A stretch of DNA of 64,000 nucleotides from Armatimonadota bacterium (GTDB taxonomy: Bacteria > Armatimonadota > Zipacnadia > JAUWAU01). The DNA is taken from contig JAUWAU010000001.1 of assembly GCA_030601885.1 (NCBI GenBank), positions 351,800 to 415,799 of the forward strand. Reading direction: 5' to 3'. Numbering within the stretch: the first letter of the stretch is position 1; every line of letters begins with the position of its first letter. Below are positions 42,677-52,800 of the stretch, piece by piece. The position numbers and the translations under genes are program-made. Below the pieces are notes generated by a model, which worked only from the letters and a program-made list of their open reading frames with translations, made no database searches and was not told the origin of the DNA.

Positions 42677-43189
42677 CGCTATTGGATTAGACCCGCGTCA
42701 GCGGTCTCTGGTTCGCGCGGCAACGGTCAATACCTCGGGGATGCGGGCCGCGAGCGGCGCACTGAAGGCCGCAGCCGCGTAGGCGGGCCATTCTTGGCCC
42801 GCTGCCTTTGACACGCGAACTTACCGAACGAAGCACTACAGTATCGCTTGCACTTTCGGCCGAAACGGTGTATAAGACGGCGCAGCAAACAACGACACAC
42901 AGGCTTCGTCGGGATGCGAGAGCGGGCGCCAGGCGCAGGCTCACAGCCGGCGCCGTACGAAAAACTAAAGCACCAAGCGGGCCGGGCATCAGTTATTATA
43001 GGGCCTGCAAAGAGAAGCGCCGAGGCGGATCGTCACCTGCGATGCCGCGATCGGCGCTACAGTGTTGTATGGCCCCGACCTTCTCTTGAGTCGGGGTCAT
43101 CCCGCCCGGTGACGGGTCGGGATAGAGCGCGGTGAGACAGGGGCGAGAGCCGCGTCCCAGAGCAATGCGTTGAGTAGGAGGAGGCTGCG
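42677..43189. other. Intergenic region upstream of the ABC exporter
   Basis: Five hundred bases between two divergent genes. They hold a GCGGGCCA/TGGCCCGC hairpin (42783-42802), a sigma-70-like promoter (listed separately), and a 7-bp CCCCGAC/GTCGGGG hairpin at 43073-43096 in the presumed leader. No gene is supported. Confidence 0.5.
42848..42876 (+). promoter_or_regulatory. Putative promoter of the ABC exporter gene
   Basis: TTGCAC (42848-42853), 17 bases and TATAAG (42871-42876) fit sigma-70. The leader to the start at 43190 would be about 300 bases and includes a stable hairpin, so leader control is possible. Confidence 0.4.
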
Positions 43190-45448
43190 ATGCCCAGGAC
43201 CGACGACGTTCCACCTGAGGTAGTGGAGCGATTCAACCGCCTCAAGCGAGACGGCGAGGATGCGTTGTATTCCATCGCCACGGACATCGACGGCGATGGC
43301 ATGTACGGAGAGCGCTGGCTGTTCGTGACGAACAAGCGGCTGCTGGTGTTGTCTGAGGATGGCAATGGGTCGGCGCCGGTTGAGGTGCCGATGAGCGAGA
43401 TCACCGACGCGGAGGCCGAGGTGCTGGTGGGGAACGGCATCTTCCACGTGACGGCGAACGGCCACCATATCGAGCTCCTGCGGTACTCCAATACTCTCGC
43501 CACGGACTTCGCGAAGCTGGCGAGGGCCGTTGCCGCCTACGCCAAGGACGGCAAGGAGCTCAAGACCGCAGCGCTCGACGAGATCGACGACAAGAAGCGC
43601 TGCGACAAGTGCGGCCGCGTGCTGCCCGTATGGACCGACATTTGCCTGGCCTGCATGAAGCGCAGCCGCACGCTGGGGCGCATGATGCGTTTGCTGTTGC
43701 CGTACAAGTGGCGCGTCGTCGTTGCCTCCTTGCTCACGCTCGCCGGCACGGGCATCAGCCTTGTGCAGCCGTACCTCGTCAGGCCGTTCACGAACCAGGC
43801 CATGATCGGGGACCCATGGGAGAAAGGAGGCCCACCGCTTACTACCGATGAGCGGATCCGGGTGCTCATTGTCATCATCGTCGCCTGGATCGGGCTCCAA
43901 CTGCTCCAGACGGGCATCACGATGGTCCGAGGCGTCATCGTCGCCTGGCTTGGCGGGCGAGTGACGCTCGACGTCCGATCGAAGCTCTACGATGCGCTGC
44001 AGCGGCTCACGCTCCGCAATCACGACAGGAAAGAGACCGGTCGGCTGATCTCCCGCATGACCAATGACAGCGAGCGCCTCCAGCATTTCATCATCGACTT
44101 CTCCCAGGAGATGGCCAACGAGCTGCTGATGCTGGTGGGCGTCGGCATCATGATCTTCGTCATCGACTGGCGCCTCGCATCCTGGGTGGTCATCCCCGCG
44201 TTGCTCATTCTGGTCTCCACATGGTGGTTTGGGAAGAAGATCCACAGCATCTACCACCAGCTCTGGCGCCGCTGGGCCCGCATGACGGCGCGGGTGACGG
44301 ACGCCCTCTCGGGCGTGCGGGTGGTGAAGGCCTTCGCGCAGGAGGATCGCGAGATCAACAAGTTCGACGGCGCGAACTTGACCTTGTTCACGGGACATTA
44401 CCGGGCTGAGAAGCTATGGGCGCTCTTCTACCCCGTGGTCGGCGCAGTGATGTTTGCCGGCATTATTGTCGTGCGCCATTTCGGTGGCCTGGGGGTCATA
44501 TACGGTGAGATGGACCTGGGGGGCCTGACGGCCTTCATCTGGTATCTGATGCTGTTCTTCACGCCGATTCGGTATCTGACGCGCATGAACAACTGGGCCC
44601 AGCGTGCCCTGACCGCCGGAGAGCGCATCTTCGAGATCCTGGACAGCGACCATGAGGACTACGACGATCCCGACAGCGTGCCGATACCCCGGGTCGAGGG
44701 TCATGTGCAGTTCAAGAATGTCACCTTCGGGTACGCAGCGCACGAGCCGGTGCTGCACGATCTCGATGTGGACGTGAAGGCGGGCGAGATGATCGGGCTC
44801 GTCGGCCACAGCGGCGCCGGCAAGAGCACCATGATCAACCTGGTGTGCCGCTTCTACGACGTGGATGAGGGGCAGATACTCATCGATGGCGAGGACATCC
44901 GGAAAGTGAAGCTGGAGGATCTCCGGCACCAGCTCGGCGTCGTGCCGCAGGAGTCGTTCCTCTTCGTGGGGAGCATCACGGAGAACGTCGCGTACGCCAA
45001 ACCGGAGGCGACGCGCGAGGAGATCATCCGGGCCGCACGAGTGGCCAACGCGCACGACTTCATCATGCGGATGCCGGACGGCTACGACACGCAGGTCGGG
45101 GAGCGCGGCACCCGAATGTCGGTGGGCGAGCGGCAGCGCATCGCCATCGCCCGGGCGATCCTTCACGACCCGCGCATCCTGATCCTGGACGAGGCCACCG
45201 CCTCCGTGGACACCGAGACGGAGAAGCAGATCCAGGAAGCGCTTGTGCGGCTGGTGAAGAACCGGACGACATTCGCCATCGCCCACCGCCTCTCCACGCT
45301 GCGCAACGCTGATCGGCTTCTGGTGCTGGAGAAGGGCAAGTTGGTGGAGAGCGGCAGCCACGACGAGCTGCTCGAGAAGAAGGGCGTGTACCACAAGCTC
45401 GTCCACATGCAGTCTGAGATGTCAGCGATAAAGGCCGTCGGCGGATAG
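43190..45448 (+). CDS. ABC exporter with N-terminal PH-like domain and zinc ribbon
   Basis: The 752-residue protein begins with about 125 residues that look like a bacterial PH-type domain (LFVTNKRLLVLSEDG). A CDKCGRVLPVWTDICLAC zinc ribbon (near residue 140) follows. Then comes a full type IV ABC exporter with six membrane helices, Walker A GHSGAGKST, signature MSVGERQRIAIARAI and Walker B ILILDEATASVD. GGAGGAGG precedes the ATG. The next gene encodes a DUF1854 protein. This pair is known in bacteria as a cyanophycin-associated ABC transporter with DUF1854 partner, but no cyanophycin synthetase or cyanophycinase is in the window. Substrate remains unknown. Confidence 0.9.
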   Translation: MPRTDDVPPEVVERFNRLKRDGEDALYSIATDIDGDGMYGERWLFVTNKRLLVLSEDGNGSAPVEVPMSEITDAEAEVLVGNGIFHVTANGHHIELLRYSNTLATDFAKLARAVAAYAKDGKELKTAALDEIDDKKRCDKCGRVLPVWTDICLACMKRSRTLGRMMRLLLPYKWRVVVASLLTLAGTGISLVQPYLVRPFTNQAMIGDPWEKGGPPLTTDERIRVLIVIIVAWIGLQLLQTGITMVRGVIVAWLGGRVTLDVRSKLYDALQRLTLRNHDRKETGRLISRMTNDSERLQHFIIDFSQEMANELLMLVGVGIMIFVIDWRLASWVVIPALLILVSTWWFGKKIHSIYHQLWRRWARMTARVTDALSGVRVVKAFAQEDREINKFDGANLTLFTGHYRAEKLWALFYPVVGAVMFAGIIVVRHFGGLGVIYGEMDLGGLTAFIWYLMLFFTPIRYLTRMNNWAQRALTAGERIFEILDSDHEDYDDPDSVPIPRVEGHVQFKNVTFGYAAHEPVLHDLDVDVKAGEMIGLVGHSGAGKSTMINLVCRFYDVDEGQILIDGEDIRKVKLEDLRHQLGVVPQESFLFVGSITENVAYAKPEATREEIIRAARVANAHDFIMRMPDGYDTQVGERGTRMSVGERQRIAIARAILHDPRILILDEATASVDTETEKQIQEALVRLVKNRTTFAIAHRLSTLRNADRLLVLEKGKLVESGSHDELLEKKGVYHKLVHMQSEMSAIKAVGG

Positions 45449-45449
45449 T

Positions 45450-45549
45450 CCGCCGCGAAGGAAGTGTGGGGCAGGCTGCCAGCCTGCCGCAGGGGGAGAA
45501 GGTCCGCAGCCTGGCAGGCTGCGCCACACTCGCCCGAAAAGCACATCCG
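45450..45549. repeat. 100-bp direct repeat, copy 1
   Basis: Bases 45450-45549 and 45702-45801 differ at one position out of 100 by direct comparison (GAGAAGGTCC versus GAGAAAGTCC). Each copy contains a GCAGGCTGCCAGCCTGC palindrome and its partial inverse. Such near-identity implies recent duplication or ongoing gene conversion. Confidence 0.88.
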
Positions 45550-45588
45550 CGTCGCTCTCGCGAAGGCGGATGGCGACGGCGCGAGGAA

Positions 45589-45670
45589 CGACGAAGAATC
45601 TCACCCCGTGAGCCGACTCTATGACGCCGACGCCGAGATTCTTCGCTGCCCTTGGTCGCTCAGAATGACA
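45589..45670. repeat. Inverted GAAGAATCTC/GAGATTCTTC element between the direct repeats
   Basis: GAAGAATCTC (45594-45603) faces GAGATTCTTC (45634-45643), followed by GCTCAGAATGACA. It is the same element type as at 3606-3705. It lies between the two 100-bp repeats. Confidence 0.6.
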
Positions 45671-45701
45671 TCTACTGGCAAAGTCTCGTTGTAGTACTAG
45701 C

Positions 45702-45801
45702 CCGCCGCGAAGGAAGTGTGGGGCAGGCTGCCAGCCTGCCGCAGGGGGAGAAAGTCCGCAGCCTGGCAGGCTGCGCCACACTCGCCCGAAAAGCACATCC
45801 G
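45702..45801. repeat. 100-bp direct repeat, copy 2
   Basis: This is the partner of copy 1, with one base difference. It is followed immediately by the GGGTAGCAAGCTACCCGTG palindrome. Confidence 0.88.
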
Positions 45802-45823
45802 GGTAGCAAGCTACCCGTGCCAC
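45801..45823. repeat. Palindromic repeat copy, intergenic
   Basis: Identical over 23 bases to 42528-42550 inside the aldo/keto reductase gene. Confidence 0.7.
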
Positions 45824-45844
45824 CCGCCGGCCGGAGTGACGTCG

Positions 45845-46369
45845 ATGACCGACGCAACCGACGAAGCGCCAGACGAGAGCATCGGCGCACATCAACTGGA
45901 TCCTGACGAAGTGCGCCTCTGGCGCACCGAGGCGGGCAAGCTACGCCTGGAGATCGCCGGCGATCGCTGCGTGCTGCACGTGAAGATCGCCCGGGCCTTC
46001 CCGGTCTCGGCCCCGGATCGCTACATCGGGTTCCGGGACGAGGACGACAAGGACATCGGGATGGTGGTGGATCCGAGCAAGCTCGAGCCGCGCACGCGCA
46101 AGATCGTTGAGGAGGAGATCGGCAAGCGCTACTTCGTGCCGGTCATCACCCGCATCCACTCGATCAAGGAGGAGTACGGGGTCGGGCACTGGATCGTGGA
46201 CACGGACAGGGGACCGCGGGAGTTCGTGGTGCGCGGCATGCGCGACAGCATCTGGGAGGTCGGCGGGCAGCGGCTCATCATCATCGACGCCGACAACAAC
46301 CGGTACGACATCCCCGACTACGCCGAGCTCGACTACCGCAGCTACAGGCTCATTGAGGAGACGCTCTGA
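45845..46369 (+). CDS. DUF1854 family protein
   Basis: The ATG at 45845 (GGAGTGA upstream) gives 174 residues. The sequence contains the DUF1854 pattern (PVITRIHSIKEEYGVGHW, VVRGMRDSIWEVGGQRL, DADNNRYDIPDY). It is soluble and cytoplasmic by composition. DUF1854 genes commonly follow ABC exporters of the type found upstream, and the two probably work together. The repeat-rich gap of 396 bases between them is unusually long for such a pair. The biochemical role is unknown. Confidence 0.9.
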   Translation: MTDATDEAPDESIGAHQLDPDEVRLWRTEAGKLRLEIAGDRCVLHVKIARAFPVSAPDRYIGFRDEDDKDIGMVVDPSKLEPRTRKIVEEEIGKRYFVPVITRIHSIKEEYGVGHWIVDTDRGPREFVVRGMRDSIWEVGGQRLIIIDADNNRYDIPDYAELDYRSYRLIEETL

Positions 46370-46662
46370 TCCGGCTGGCCGAATACGCCGCCGGGTTGGG
46401 TGGGCTTTCTCGGCCGTGCTTCCCCAGTGCAAAGCACACTACCCCGGCTGCGCTCTTCGACGCCCACGCTGACCGGGCTCCTCTCCTCCTCCGGCTACTC
46501 GCGCCGGACCTCCGCGAAACGGCATTGCTCCACGAAAAAAAGCAGGAAAAAAGGCACCGGGGATGGAGGGAAGGCGATGAGGGATTGCGAATAGGAATTA
46601 CGGAGTAAAGCCACGGCACGAATTGCACGAGTGAACGAAGCAAGTGTGGAGGGGGTGGGTTT
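46370..46662. other. Intergenic region downstream of the DUF1854 gene
   Basis: No supported gene. There are poly-A stretches (CGAAAAAAAG, GGAAAAAAGG near 46540-46555) and an AT-richer patch near 46590-46620. Confidence 0.45.
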
Positions 46663-46914
46663 ATGGCCCACGAAGCGGGTGAGAGAGCACCGAAGGCAGG
46701 TCGATATCGCTGCAGCGGCACCGCCAAGAAGCCTTGCATGAAGACTATCGTCGTCGCCGAACGCGAAGTGCTGCCTCTGTGTAGCGCCTGTGGCAGCGGC
46801 CGAAGCCTCTGGTTCCTCGTCGAGCGTGCCCCCCGTCTTGAGAGCATCACGCCGCCTGCGCCCCTGAGCACCGATGCACCGGCCAAGCAGGAGCGCACCG
46901 GCGTGGGCGCTTAG
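46663..46914 (+). CDS. Small zinc-ribbon protein (hypothetical)
   Basis: An 83-residue frame starts at ATG 46663 with GGAGGGGG upstream. The core GRYRCSGTAKKPC and LPLCSACGSGRSLWFL resemble small zinc-ribbon proteins of the form GxYxC...C, with two more cysteines in CSAC. No homologue is recognised. Its modest length and lack of context leave it uncertain. Confidence 0.5.
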   Translation: MAHEAGERAPKAGRYRCSGTAKKPCMKTIVVAEREVLPLCSACGSGRSLWFLVERAPRLESITPPAPLSTDAPAKQERTGVGA

Positions 46915-47070
46915 ACGATCGGCGAGCGGTCGTCCGCGGCCGCAGAGCGACATCGCGCGGCGGGAGCGTCTTAGTGCCCCGTTTGCGGCGCTCCCGCTGT
47001 CTTGCGGCGCCCAGATGGCGCAGCGCATGGGCTGGGCCGCGCTTCGACCGGCGGCAGGGAGGAAACGATC

Positions 47071-48411
47071 GTGGCCCACAGACCGCCCATGACTCGCCGC
47101 GCGCTGCTCAGATCCCTCGGATGGGGCGCCCTCGGGCTCGGCGCCGCCGAGGCCGGAGCCGATGCGAAAGCTCGCCGCCGACCCCCCAACATCGTACTCA
47201 TCTTCGCCGATGACCTCGGCTACGGCGACCTGAGCTGCTACGGCTCACAGACCATCAAGACCCCCAACCTCGATCGCCTTGCCGGCGAGGGCGTGCGGTT
47301 CACCGACTTCTACGTGTGCGCCGCGGTATGCACGCCATCCCGGGCAGGGCTGCTCACGGGACGCTACCAGATCCGCTCCGGGCTCACGAACGTGCTGTTC
47401 CCACGCTCCGACACGGGCATCCTCGAGTACGAGGTCACCCTCGGTGAGGCGCTCAAATCGGCGGGCTATGCCACCTGCTGCATCGGGAAGTGGCATCTGG
47501 GGCATCTGCCGCAGTTCCGACCAACTCGCCACGGGTTCGACTATTACTTCGGGCTGCTTTACAGCAACGACATGGACAAAGGCGAGCCGCCCCTGTACCG
47601 CAACGATGAGGTGGTGCAGGAGCCGGCCGATCAGAGCACGCTGACGGAGCGCTATACGCAGGAGGCCATCGACTTCATCACGGCGCACAAGGATGAGCCT
47701 TTCCTGGTGTACCTGCCCCATACGATGCCCCACGTGCCGCTGTACGTGTCGGAGAGGTTCGCCGGCAAATCGGCCGGCGGCCTGTACGGCGACGTCATCG
47801 AGTGCATCGACTGGGGCGCCGGGGAGATCATGGCCACGCTCGAAAGGCTCGGCCTGGAGGAGAACACGCTGGTGATGTTCACCAGCGACAACGGCCCGTG
47901 GCTCACCAAGGGCGAGCACGGAGGCAGCGCGGGGCCGCTCCGGGCTGGGAAGGCGACGACCTACGAGGGCGGGATCCGAGAGCCGTTTATCGCCCGATGG
48001 CCCGGACAGATTCCCGCGGGGACCGTCTGCCGTCAACCGGCGATCAGCCTCGACCTGTATGTGACGTGCCTTCGGCTGGCAGGGGTATCGCCGCCGCGCG
48101 ACCGGCCTGTAGACGGCAAGAACATCCTCTCCCTGCTCAAAGGAAAGGGCCGGTCCCCGCACGACATCCTATACTTCTACATCGGCGAGAACCTGTTCGC
48201 CGTGCGTGCCGGTCGCTGGAAGATGCACGTGCGCGGGCGGGAGGGGAAAAAGCGAGTGCAGCTCGATCAGCCTGAGCTGTACGATCTCCGCACCGACATC
48301 GCCGAGACCACGAACGTGGCCGACAGGCACCCGAAGCTCGTCAAGCGCCTCCAGAGCCGCATTGCCAAGGTCGAAGCCGAGATCGCCGCGAGCACGACTC
48401 CGCGTTCCTGA
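47071..48411 (+). CDS. Tat-exported sulfatase (type I, formylglycine-dependent)
   Basis: I favour the GTG at 47071 (GGGAGGAAAC just upstream; 446 residues); an ATG at 47089 is an alternative. The N-terminus has a Tat-type signal (TRRALLRSLGWGALGLG). The arylsulfatase core contains NIVLIFADDLGYGDLS, with the metal Asp pair, and CTPSRAGLLTGRY with the formylglycine Cys (residue 87). It also has the downstream TSDNGPW metal site. It removes sulfate esters outside the cytoplasm after maturation by a formylglycine-generating enzyme, which is not in the window. It precedes the carboxypeptidase-regulatory-like gene group, with a 107-base gap. Confidence 0.93.
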   Translation: MAHRPPMTRRALLRSLGWGALGLGAAEAGADAKARRRPPNIVLIFADDLGYGDLSCYGSQTIKTPNLDRLAGEGVRFTDFYVCAAVCTPSRAGLLTGRYQIRSGLTNVLFPRSDTGILEYEVTLGEALKSAGYATCCIGKWHLGHLPQFRPTRHGFDYYFGLLYSNDMDKGEPPLYRNDEVVQEPADQSTLTERYTQEAIDFITAHKDEPFLVYLPHTMPHVPLYVSERFAGKSAGGLYGDVIECIDWGAGEIMATLERLGLEENTLVMFTSDNGPWLTKGEHGGSAGPLRAGKATTYEGGIREPFIARWPGQIPAGTVCRQPAISLDLYVTCLRLAGVSPPRDRPVDGKNILSLLKGKGRSPHDILYFYIGENLFAVRAGRWKMHVRGREGKKRVQLDQPELYDLRTDIAETTNVADRHPKLVKRLQSRIAKVEAEIAASTTPRS

Positions 48412-48518
48412 GCACTCGTCTCCTGCACCGGGCAGAAGACGTCGAACAGGCTCAGCCTCCCGACGGTCTAGTTCTAGTCGAACCGACGGCACCATCCGAG
48501 CGTCTGGAGTTAAGGACC

Positions 48519-49760
48519 ATGGACAGTTTCAGCCCATCAGGAGCCACAAGGCACACTGTGCTCGCGGCCCTCGCATTGCTCTGCTGCCTGGGGGTGACGA
48601 TGATCGGGCCGCTCGCCACCGCCGCTCCGACAGCCTGGTCCGGCACGCTCGAGGGCCAGGTGCTCATGCCCGACGGCAAGACGCCGGTGGCCGACACCGA
48701 GCTCGCGCTGCAGCTCCTCGCCCGGCGCCAGGGCAAGCTCAGCGCTGCCGGTATGGTGCGGCCTCGAACCGACGCGCAGGGCCGATTCTCTGTCCGCGTC
48801 GCCAAGGCGATCAACGCGATCAAGCTGATTGCGAGAGACCTCACCCCCGCCACTATCCAGATCAAGCCATCGGAGGGCAACACGGTCGCCCGGACGATCC
48901 GCATGCCTCCGGTGAGCGGAGTGCGTGGCCGACTGGCGCCCGCAGAGGGCGGCGTTCCCGCCGATCGCATCTGGGTGTGCGCCGCGCCGCTTGGCCGCGT
49001 CGGCATCGTGCCCAGCGATCCGAAGCGTCCGCCCGGCCCGGAGGCCCGATTCGCGGAGCTGAAGCCCGGGCAGACCGGCTGGGAGATCCTTGGACTGGAG
49101 CCGGGCCCACACCAGGTCTTCACGTATGCGCCCGGCCGAGCCCCGTCTACAGTCTCACATGTGACGGTGGAGCGGGGGGAGATGGCCGAGACCGTCGTCG
49201 ATCCCCCTCCCGTGCCCGGCGCCCTCAGCGGCCGCGTCGTATCCTCCGGCGGCAAGCCCCTCGCCGACATCTCAGTGCGCGTCCGAACACACGGCGGCCG
49301 TGTCCGATCCGCTCCTTTGTCCGCACGCACCGATGCGGACGGCCGCTACCGCCTCGAGGGTCTCACGCCGGGCTTCATCACCGTGAACCTCGTCGGCAGA
49401 TCATCGGGGTACGCGAATCCGCCGCTGAAGAACGTAACGGTCGTCGCCGGCGAGACGGTCGAGAACTTCGACTTCGAGCTGCTCCTGAGCGGCACGGTCA
49501 GGGGGGTCGTCAAGCGCCGCGACGGCAAGCCGCTCACGGGCCGATATCGGGTGGAGCTGGACATGGGCCCGTTGTCATACCTCAACAACCCCGTGGCGCC
49601 GGACGGGACGTTCCAGGTCGCCTACGTGCAGCCCGGGACCTACGAGCTGTACCTGGAGCGAATGGAGCCGGATGGCCCTCGACTCCTCACCATACGCGAC
49701 GGCATTGCCGTTGGCGAGGGCGAGACGACGGAGGGCATCGAGTTGGTGGTCGAGGAGTAG
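48519..49760 (+). CDS. Secreted carboxypeptidase-regulatory-like protein (short form)
   Basis: The 413-residue protein has a signal peptide (residues 1-35) and about four beta-sandwich modules (WSGTLEGQVLMPDGKTPVA and similar). The whole chain corresponds to the C-terminal third of the three larger paralogues that follow, including the shared ending GTFQVAYVQPGTYELYLE. It appears to be a single-block family member. It starts at ATG 48519 with AAGGACC upstream. It is secreted and has no anchor motif. It may be a scaffold or carbohydrate-binding surface protein. No catalytic residues are visible. Confidence 0.8.
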   Translation: MDSFSPSGATRHTVLAALALLCCLGVTMIGPLATAAPTAWSGTLEGQVLMPDGKTPVADTELALQLLARRQGKLSAAGMVRPRTDAQGRFSVRVAKAINAIKLIARDLTPATIQIKPSEGNTVARTIRMPPVSGVRGRLAPAEGGVPADRIWVCAAPLGRVGIVPSDPKRPPGPEARFAELKPGQTGWEILGLEPGPHQVFTYAPGRAPSTVSHVTVERGEMAETVVDPPPVPGALSGRVVSSGGKPLADISVRVRTHGGRVRSAPLSARTDADGRYRLEGLTPGFITVNLVGRSSGYANPPLKNVTVVAGETVENFDFELLLSGTVRGVVKRRDGKPLTGRYRVELDMGPLSYLNNPVAPDGTFQVAYVQPGTYELYLERMEPDGPRLLTIRDGIAVGEGETTEGIELVVEE

Positions 49761-49820
49761 TCCGTTGAGCCGCTCGTACTCGGTGCACGAGCGCAGGGCT
49801 TACAAGGCGAGGAACAGGGC

Positions 49821-52800
49821 GTGAGGATGATGCGGGGATCGATGGCTTCCCGAGCCGCGGCCGTGCTGTGCGCCGCGGGGTGTCTGCTGTCAGCGTGGTC
49901 GGCACCGGCCCTCGGCGGCGAGATCACGGGCACTGTCACGGATGATAGGGGCGAGCCGATCGCCGGCGCTCGCCTGCGCTTGTCGGGAAGCAGCCACCAA
50001 GCTACCGCCGAGGCCGACGCCGTGGGCGGGTTCACGATTCCTGCCGTGCCGCCGGGAAGGTACCGCCTCGAGACGTACGCCCCCGACCATCACAAGAGCA
50101 GTCGGACGGTGACGGTGGCGAGCGACGAGCCGGCTCAGATCGATGTGGAGCTCGTCGCCGTCTCCTGGATCAGCGGCAAGGTCTTGCTCGGATCCGGCGA
50201 ACCACTGTGCAACGCGAAGGTCGCCCTATACTTCAGCCGCACTGGTGACGAGCTCCTCAAGCACCTGACTACCGGCCCCGACGGCAACTACCGAGTTCGT
50301 GCTCCATGGCCGGGGCTGCAGGACATTGTGGCCAGTGCACCGGGACGCGGGTGCGTGCAGGTCAGCGGCGTGCGACCAAAACCCGGAGAAGAGCTGAAAG
50401 GTGTCAACCTCGTCTTCGATCCGCAATCGGGCCCGCTCACACGCGTCGTCGGCACAGTCACAGACGACACGGGCAACCCCGTCGCTGGAGCATCTGTCCT
50501 GCTGGACCGCTCCGGCCGCATCAACGTCCCCACATGTCGGGTCGTGACCGATGCAGAGGGCGGCTTCGCTGTATGTGATCTGCTTCCCGGATCCTACCAC
50601 CTTCACGTCTCCGCAACCGGACACGACAGCTATAGCCTCTATCCGGCCGGAGTGACGGTGCGGCCCGGTGAGACCGTGCGCCACGATGTCACCCTCGGGC
50701 GCGTCTGCCGCGTCAGCGGGACGATCACCCGTGTCTCCGGCGAGCCGCTTGGCAATGCGAAGGTGCAGATGCACTTCCGCACCTACCACGGATGGCGCTC
50801 CCGCACCGTCACGACCAAATGGGACGGGAAGTACATGGCCGAGTGCCCGGAGCCGTGCGTGGCCGACATGGTCGTGAAGGCGCCCGGCTACGCCGGTGTC
50901 GAGCGCCGCGGCGTAGTGCTCGTGCGCGGCGAAGAGCGTCCGGGCGTCAACTTCGCCGTGGATGCTGTCCCCGCCACAATCACCGGCGTCGTGTACGAGC
51001 CCGACGGCACGACTCCAAAGGTGGACGCAGGCGTGTGGCTGATTGTGATTGACGGCCCGAAATGGCGACGTATCAGCGGCCAGTACGACCTCTCAGCCAT
51101 CATGAAGGGCACCAAAGACCTGGACAGCCAGTTCACTCAACCGCATCCGCGGACCGAGCAGGATGGAACCTTCGTCCTCGAGGACATCGAGGCCGGCACG
51201 TATCGCATCGTCGCTCACGCGCCCGGGTATCTCCCTGTGGCCAGCGAGCCCATCGTCGTCGGCCGCTCAGAGAACGTGACCGGCGTCAGTATCACGCTTC
51301 GACGCGCAGCGGCCATACACGGAACGCTATACGACCCGGATGGGCAGCCGGTGGCCAATCAGCGCATTCGATGTGCGCTTCGGATGGAGGCCGATGCCGG
51401 CGACCAGTCCCGAAGCGTGACGGTCAATACCGACGAGCAGGGCCGCTACTGCATACCTCGCCTGTGGCCGGGGCGGTACGATGTGCAGCTCCGGCCATAC
51501 GACGCCGCACCGGCAACTCGTCAAGTGCCGGTGGGCGAGGGTCAGGATGTGAGCGGCCTCGACTTCTGGCTCCGGGAGGGCAATGCCCTGGAGGTGCTCG
51601 TCATCGGGGCCGATGGCGCGCCGGCTGCCGACGCGTCAGTGTCGGTGTCGAAACAGTCGATGGGCGACAGCGATGTGACATACTCCGCAAAGCAATCAGT
51701 GGACCAGGAGGGCCGGGTGCGCTTCGAGCACCTGCCGGAGGGCACGTACAGGATATTCGTCAAGTCCTGGAACGCCGTTCCGGTAAGCCTCGTTGGGCTC
51801 GTGCGGGACTCTCCCGACCGAGTGCAGGAGGTCCGCATCGCCCTCAGACGCGGCGCAATGATCAGGGGCCGAGTGGCGGATGAGCAAGGCAACGCCATCC
51901 ACGGAGCAAAGGTGCGCGCCTATCGCCGGGTGCCGAGCACGCGCTCCCGCGGAGCGTACACACGTGCGGGCGGCTACATCGAGCCCATCAGCGATACGGA
52001 GGGTCGCTTCGTCATCCGGGGAGCAGTGGCAGGCAACTGGCTGTGCTCCGCGGACGCGCCCGGATATCTTCACGGCCGCGCGACACTCGAGGTCGGTGAC
52101 GACGGTGAGTACAGCGTCGAGGTGACGATGCGCCAGGCGTGGTCAGGCACGCTCCGCGGCCAGATCCTCATGCCCGACGGCGTTTCCCCGGCAGCACACA
52201 CCGAGTTCGACGTGGAGCTGCTGGCTCGCGATCAGCAGGAGAACATCAAGTCCGTCCGCGGCACGCGGATTGTGACGGACACGCAGGGGCGGTTCTGCCT
52301 CGACGTCGACCGACCAGTTCAGGGGGCCAAGTTTTTCGGCGAGAACCAGACGCCGGCCACCGTTGAGATAGGCCCGTCTGCCGCCCCAACGGCATACGTG
52401 ACTGTGCGGATGCCGCCACAGACGGGCATATGTGGCAGTGTGGAGCTTGTCGAAGCCGAGATCCCTCCAAATGGGCTGTACGTGTTCGCGGTCCCACCGG
52501 GCGAAGGCGCCGTGCTACCGGACCAGCGCACCTGGGGCCCAAGACCCAAGGGCGGATTCGCCAAGGTGATGCCGGGGCAGAAGCGCTGGGAGATCCTGGG
52601 CGTGGAGCCGGGCGACTATGCGCTCTTCAGCTATGGGGCTGGATTGGCCCCCTCTGTGCCGCTGGCTGTGTCGGTTGTCGAGGGGGAGATGGCTGAGGTA
52701 GCTGTGGACGTCACCTTGCCTGGGGCGGTGGCGGGCCGAGTGCTCACGGCCGGTGGCCAGCCGGTTGCCGGCGCGTGGGTGCACGTGTTCACCAGCGGCG

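Noticed and set aside
42687..42989. 100-codon minus-strand frame upstream of the ABC exporter
   Set aside because: It crosses a palindrome and the likely promoter, and shows no protein family features.
43097..44398. 433-codon minus-strand open frame opposite the ABC exporter
   Set aside because: The exporter motifs on the plus strand are unambiguous; the antisense frame is biased in His/Asp/Arg with no motif.
45450..45823. CRISPR array
   Set aside because: Only two 100-bp repeats with one long spacer and internal palindromes; no repeat-spacer periodicity and no cas genes.
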